Program-made: the position numbers and the translations under genes
In this document: positions 14,935 through 17,112 of the stretch, in pieces
Numbering within the stretch: position 1 is the first letter of the stretch
How the letters are laid out: every line of letters starts with the position of its first letter
The notes under the pieces: model-generated
The model's input: the letters and a program-made list of their open reading frames with translations, nothing else
Databases searched by the model: none
What the model was told of the DNA's origin: nothing
Assembly: GCA_910577155.1 (NCBI GenBank)
Contig: CAJTMS010000046.1
Location: 1 to 17,112 of the forward strand
Reading direction: 5' to 3'
Length of the DNA stretch: 17,112 bases
Source: an uncultured Mailhella sp.
Lineage (GTDB): Bacteria > Desulfobacterota > Desulfovibrionia > Desulfovibrionales > Desulfovibrionaceae

Positions 14935-14985
14935 ATTTTTTCACCAGTTAACTATTGATTAAAATGCAAATGATGAGTAAAATAT

Positions 14986-15012
14986 TTGCAGTTAATTAAT
15001 AAACATTATAAT
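14986..15012 (+). promoter_or_regulatory. probable typA promoter
   Basis: A consensus TATAAT (15007-15012) lies 15 nt after TTGCAG (14986-14991). The spacing is shorter than ideal. A second A/T-rich candidate, TATAAA near 15036, has no good -35. Confidence 0.45.
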
Positions 15013-15073
15013 TAAAAATGTCCAGCGCTTTTAACTATAAAATAAGAGTATGTTTCAGCATATTCTCATACAC

Positions 15074-15081
15074 AAGGAAGG
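15074..15081 (+). promoter_or_regulatory. ribosome binding site that decides the typA start
   Basis: AAGGAAGG ends 4 nt before GTG 15086. The in-frame upstream ATG at 15050 has no comparable site, and the family homology starts just after the GTG, so GTG is preferred. Confidence 0.7.
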
Positions 15082-15085
15082 TTTT

Positions 15086-16915
15086 GTGATTACAAGAAAT
15101 AATGCCATTCGCAATATTGCTATTATTGCCCATGTTGACCATGGCAAAACCACACTCGTTGATGGTTTGTTCCGCCAAAGCGGCTTGTTCCGTTCTGACC
15201 AGCAGGTTGATGACCGTATTATGGACAGCATGGAACTGGAACGAGAACGGGGAATTACCATTTCCGCAAAAAACTGTGCCGTTTCATGGAACGGTGTTCG
15301 TATCAATATTATTGATACTCCCGGTCACGCTGACTTTGGGGGCGAAGTAGAACGCGCTTTATCCATGGTTGACGGAGTTGTCCTTTTGGTGGACTCCTCT
15401 GAGGGACCACTTCCGCAAACTCGTTTTGTCCTTCGCAAAGCTCTTGCTCTCAAGCTTCCCGTCATTGGCGTTATCAATAAAATTGACAGAAAAGACGCCC
15501 GTCCGGAAGAAGTTTTAAATGAACTGTATGAGCTTTTTATTGACCTTGATGCAAGCGATGAGCAGTTAGAATTTCCTGTTCTTTACGCCATTGGACGTCA
15601 AGGGGTTGCAATGTATAATATCGGAGATAAATCTGAAAACCTTAGTCCTTTGTTTGAAACAATTTTAAAACATATCCCCGGACCCGCCTATGACGATGAA
15701 CTGCCCTTCCAGATGTTGGTAACAGACCTTGATTATTCTGATTATTTAGGACGTTTGGCAGTTGGTCGTATTCGCAACGGACATGTGCAGAGCAAGGAAA
15801 GTTTAGTCTGTATCGGGGCTGACGGCGCGGCAAAGCCGCTGCGTGCGACCAAGCTGCAGGTTTATCAGGGAAAACAAATGATTGACGTTGACAGTGCGGA
15901 GCCCGGTGATATTATTGTTATGGCAGGCATTGAAGATGCAACCATTGGCGATACAATTTGTACGAAAGAAAATCCTGCTGTGCTTCCGCGTATCCATGTC
16001 GATGAACCGACAGTTGCCATGAGTTTTTCTATCAACAGCTCTCCTCTTGCCGGGCGTGAAGGTAAAATAGTCCAATCCAGAAAAATTAAAGAACGGCTTG
16101 AAAAGGAAGCGCTGCGCAATGTGTCTATTCGGGTGGAAGACACAGATAATAAAGACAGTTTTCTTGTCAAAGGACGCGGTGAGTTCCAAATGGCGATTAT
16201 TGTGGAAACCATGCGCCGTGAAGGTTTTGAGCTGACAGTGGGGCGTCCGGAAGTTATTATGCGGGAAAAAGATGGCGTTATCTATGAACCCATTGAAGAA
16301 GTGCATATTGACTGTGACGAAGTTTTTATGGGGGTAGTCACAGAAAAACTTTCTTTTAGAAAAGGACGTATGGCAAACTGCGTGAACCATGGAACAGGAC
16401 GCGTGCGCCTGACATTTTCTGTGCCTGCACGCGGGCTTATCGGTTATCGTGATGAGTTTCTGACAGATACCCGCGGAACAGGAATTATGAATGCCACGTT
16501 CAGCGGTTACGAAGAACACCGCGGCAATTTTGTTTCCCGTCTGACAGGTTCGCTTATTTCTGACCGGGCGGGCAATGCTGTTGCCTATGCTTTGTATAAT
16601 CTGGAACCTCGCGGAACGCTTTTTGTTGTGCCCGGGGATCCTGTCTATGAAGGTATGGTTGTCGGGGAACACAATAAAGATAATGATATTGATGTTAACC
16701 CTACAAAGGAAAAGAAACTCACCAACTTGCGTGCCTCAGGCAAAGATGAAAATATTATTTTAACACCTGTTCGTCCCATGACGCTGGAACATGCCCTGCA
16801 TTTTTTACGTGAAGATGAAGTGTTGGAAGTAACGCCGGAATCACTGCGTATCCGTAAAATTGAACTCAGTGCACAAAAACGCTATGCAATGGGCGGCGGC
16901 AGGAAGAGAATATAA
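15086..16915 (+). CDS. typA: ribosome-associated GTPase TypA/BipA
   Basis: TypA (BipA) is an EF-G-like translational GTPase that binds the 70S ribosome and aids 50S assembly and growth under cold or stress. From GTG 15086 the protein has 609 residues, the usual length. GTPase motifs: AHVDHGKT (15-22), RGITI (55-59), DTPGH (77-81) and NKID (131-134). Domains II, III and V-like, and the C-terminal TypA-specific domain, follow; ARGLIGYRDEFLTDTRGTGIMN (in the C-terminal third) is a strong family signature, as is the basic end KRYAMGGGRKRI. The frame is also open from ATG 15050, which would add 12 unconserved residues. It stands alone, divergent from motA and followed by a terminator. Confidence 0.95.
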   Translation: MITRNNAIRNIAIIAHVDHGKTTLVDGLFRQSGLFRSDQQVDDRIMDSMELERERGITISAKNCAVSWNGVRINIIDTPGHADFGGEVERALSMVDGVVLLVDSSEGPLPQTRFVLRKALALKLPVIGVINKIDRKDARPEEVLNELYELFIDLDASDEQLEFPVLYAIGRQGVAMYNIGDKSENLSPLFETILKHIPGPAYDDELPFQMLVTDLDYSDYLGRLAVGRIRNGHVQSKESLVCIGADGAAKPLRATKLQVYQGKQMIDVDSAEPGDIIVMAGIEDATIGDTICTKENPAVLPRIHVDEPTVAMSFSINSSPLAGREGKIVQSRKIKERLEKEALRNVSIRVEDTDNKDSFLVKGRGEFQMAIIVETMRREGFELTVGRPEVIMREKDGVIYEPIEEVHIDCDEVFMGVVTEKLSFRKGRMANCVNHGTGRVRLTFSVPARGLIGYRDEFLTDTRGTGIMNATFSGYEEHRGNFVSRLTGSLISDRAGNAVAYALYNLEPRGTLFVVPGDPVYEGMVVGEHNKDNDIDVNPTKEKKLTNLRASGKDENIILTPVRPMTLEHALHFLREDEVLEVTPESLRIRKIELSAQKRYAMGGGRKRI

Positions 16916-16976
16916 CCTTTAAAATGCCGCTCGATCAAGCGTCCTGCTTGACACTCGCTCTCGCTCACGAAAAGCG
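16916..16976 (+). other. structured 3' region after typA
   Basis: No gene is visible. It contains a 6-bp hairpin TCAAGC-GTCCT-GCTTGA (16935-16951) and the left arm of a 5-bp hairpin TCACG-AAAAG-CGTGA (16965-16979), which is followed by TTTTTG and could itself be a weak terminator. Confidence 0.4.
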
Positions 16977-17043
16977 TGATTTTTGTTTCGCTTGCACTGC
17001 GTGGCTTATCACTTCCTGTGATAAAGAAACAAAATCATTTTTT
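16977..17043 (+). terminator. composite terminator downstream of typA
   Basis: TGATTTTTGTTTC (16977-16989) pairs with GAAACAAAATCA (17026-17037) with one bulged base. It encloses a second perfect hairpin TTATCAC-TTCCT-GTGATAA (17006-17024), and six T (17038-17043) follow directly. The two-level stem plus T-run fits an intrinsic terminator for typA. Confidence 0.6.
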
Positions 17044-17112
17044 GGGGGAATTATATCTCTGCTGTTGCTGTCCGCAAGCCAACAAGTTGGCAACGGCTGC
17101 CGCTCCCCCCAA
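17041..17112. repeat. imperfect palindrome at window edge
   Basis: The ends TTTGGGGG (17041-17048) and CCCCCCAA (17105-17112) are inverted. Inside, GCTGTTGC (17061-17068) pairs with GCAACGGC (17090-17097, one G.U), with a core GCCAAC-AA-GTTGGC (17078-17091) as an alternative fold. It could be a dispersed palindromic repeat unit, a small inverted-repeat element or part of an RNA structure. The window ends here, so the right boundary is unknown. Confidence 0.35.

Larger units (their letters stand above)
14935..15085. promoter_or_regulatory. divergent motA/typA intergenic region
   Basis: This A/T-rich stretch must carry promoters for both directions. I find no sigma-28 (TAAA...GCCGATAA) or sigma-54 (TGGCAC...TTGC) signature for motA, so the stator genes may not be under a standard flagellar sigma factor, or the site is divergent. 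The plus-strand typA promoter is listed separately. Confidence 0.5.

Noticed and set aside
15050..15085. ATG 15050 as the typA start
   Set aside because: No good ribosome site, and it adds 12 unconserved residues; GTG 15086 has AAGGAAGG correctly placed.
15803..16672. 289-codon antisense open frame inside typA, and similar long frames opposite cas9 and the PilZ-like gene
   Set aside because: Shadows of strongly conserved genes on the other strand; compositions rich in His/Phe/Cys without domain motifs.

Overview
This is a bacterial chromosomal segment of moderate-to-low GC (I estimate about 40%). The flagellar motor pair MotA/MotB, the [NiFe]-hydrogenase maturation protein HypF, the ribosome-associated GTPase TypA and a tRNA carrying an encoded CCA point to a motile, hydrogenase-bearing Gram-negative. 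The MotB style and gene mix look most like a low-GC relative of the Desulfovibrionaceae, but this is inference from family resemblance and not proven.

Layout. (1) 1-1454: an elongator-type tRNA-Met (anticodon CAU) with its own terminator, a decayed C-terminal fragment of a trypsin-like protease on the minus strand, and a radical SAM gene (COG0731-like). (2) 1421-7901: a complete type II-C CRISPR-Cas locus. A minus-strand tracrRNA is followed by plus-strand cas9 (998 codons, all nuclease residues present), cas1 and cas2, then a minus-strand terminator, then an array of 31 repeats and 30 spacers. No csn2 or cas4 is present. (3) 7969-14934: a minus-strand run motA-motB-PilZ-like gene-hypF-cca with short gaps, reading toward the array with no visible terminator between cca and the array. 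(4) 14935-15085: a divergent promoter region. (5) 15086-16915: typA on the plus strand, then a structured 3' region with a composite terminator and an imperfect palindrome running to the window edge.

How the CRISPR parts fit. The anti-repeat at 1500-1527 differs from the repeat at three places. All three become G.U wobbles only if both tracrRNA and crRNAs are made from the minus strand; two other tracrRNA hairpins show the same strand bias. In that sense each repeat reads GTTATAG...TGCTACAAC and carries a -35-like TTGCCT, a 17-nt spacing and an extended -10 (TGC-TACAAC). This matches the repeat-embedded promoters known from Neisseria and Campylobacter type II-C arrays. The array therefore appears to run antiparallel to cas9-cas1-cas2 and to stop at a hairpin beside cas2, while the degenerate repeat lies at the transcriptionally upstream (cca) end. 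The cas9 promoter and the tracrRNA promoter overlap face to face.

The type is known. The points most worth testing are this particular compact Cas9 with its predicted guide RNA, the promoter-in-repeat arrangement, the array polarity, and two spacers that appear to overlap on one target gene and hint at a PAM flank.
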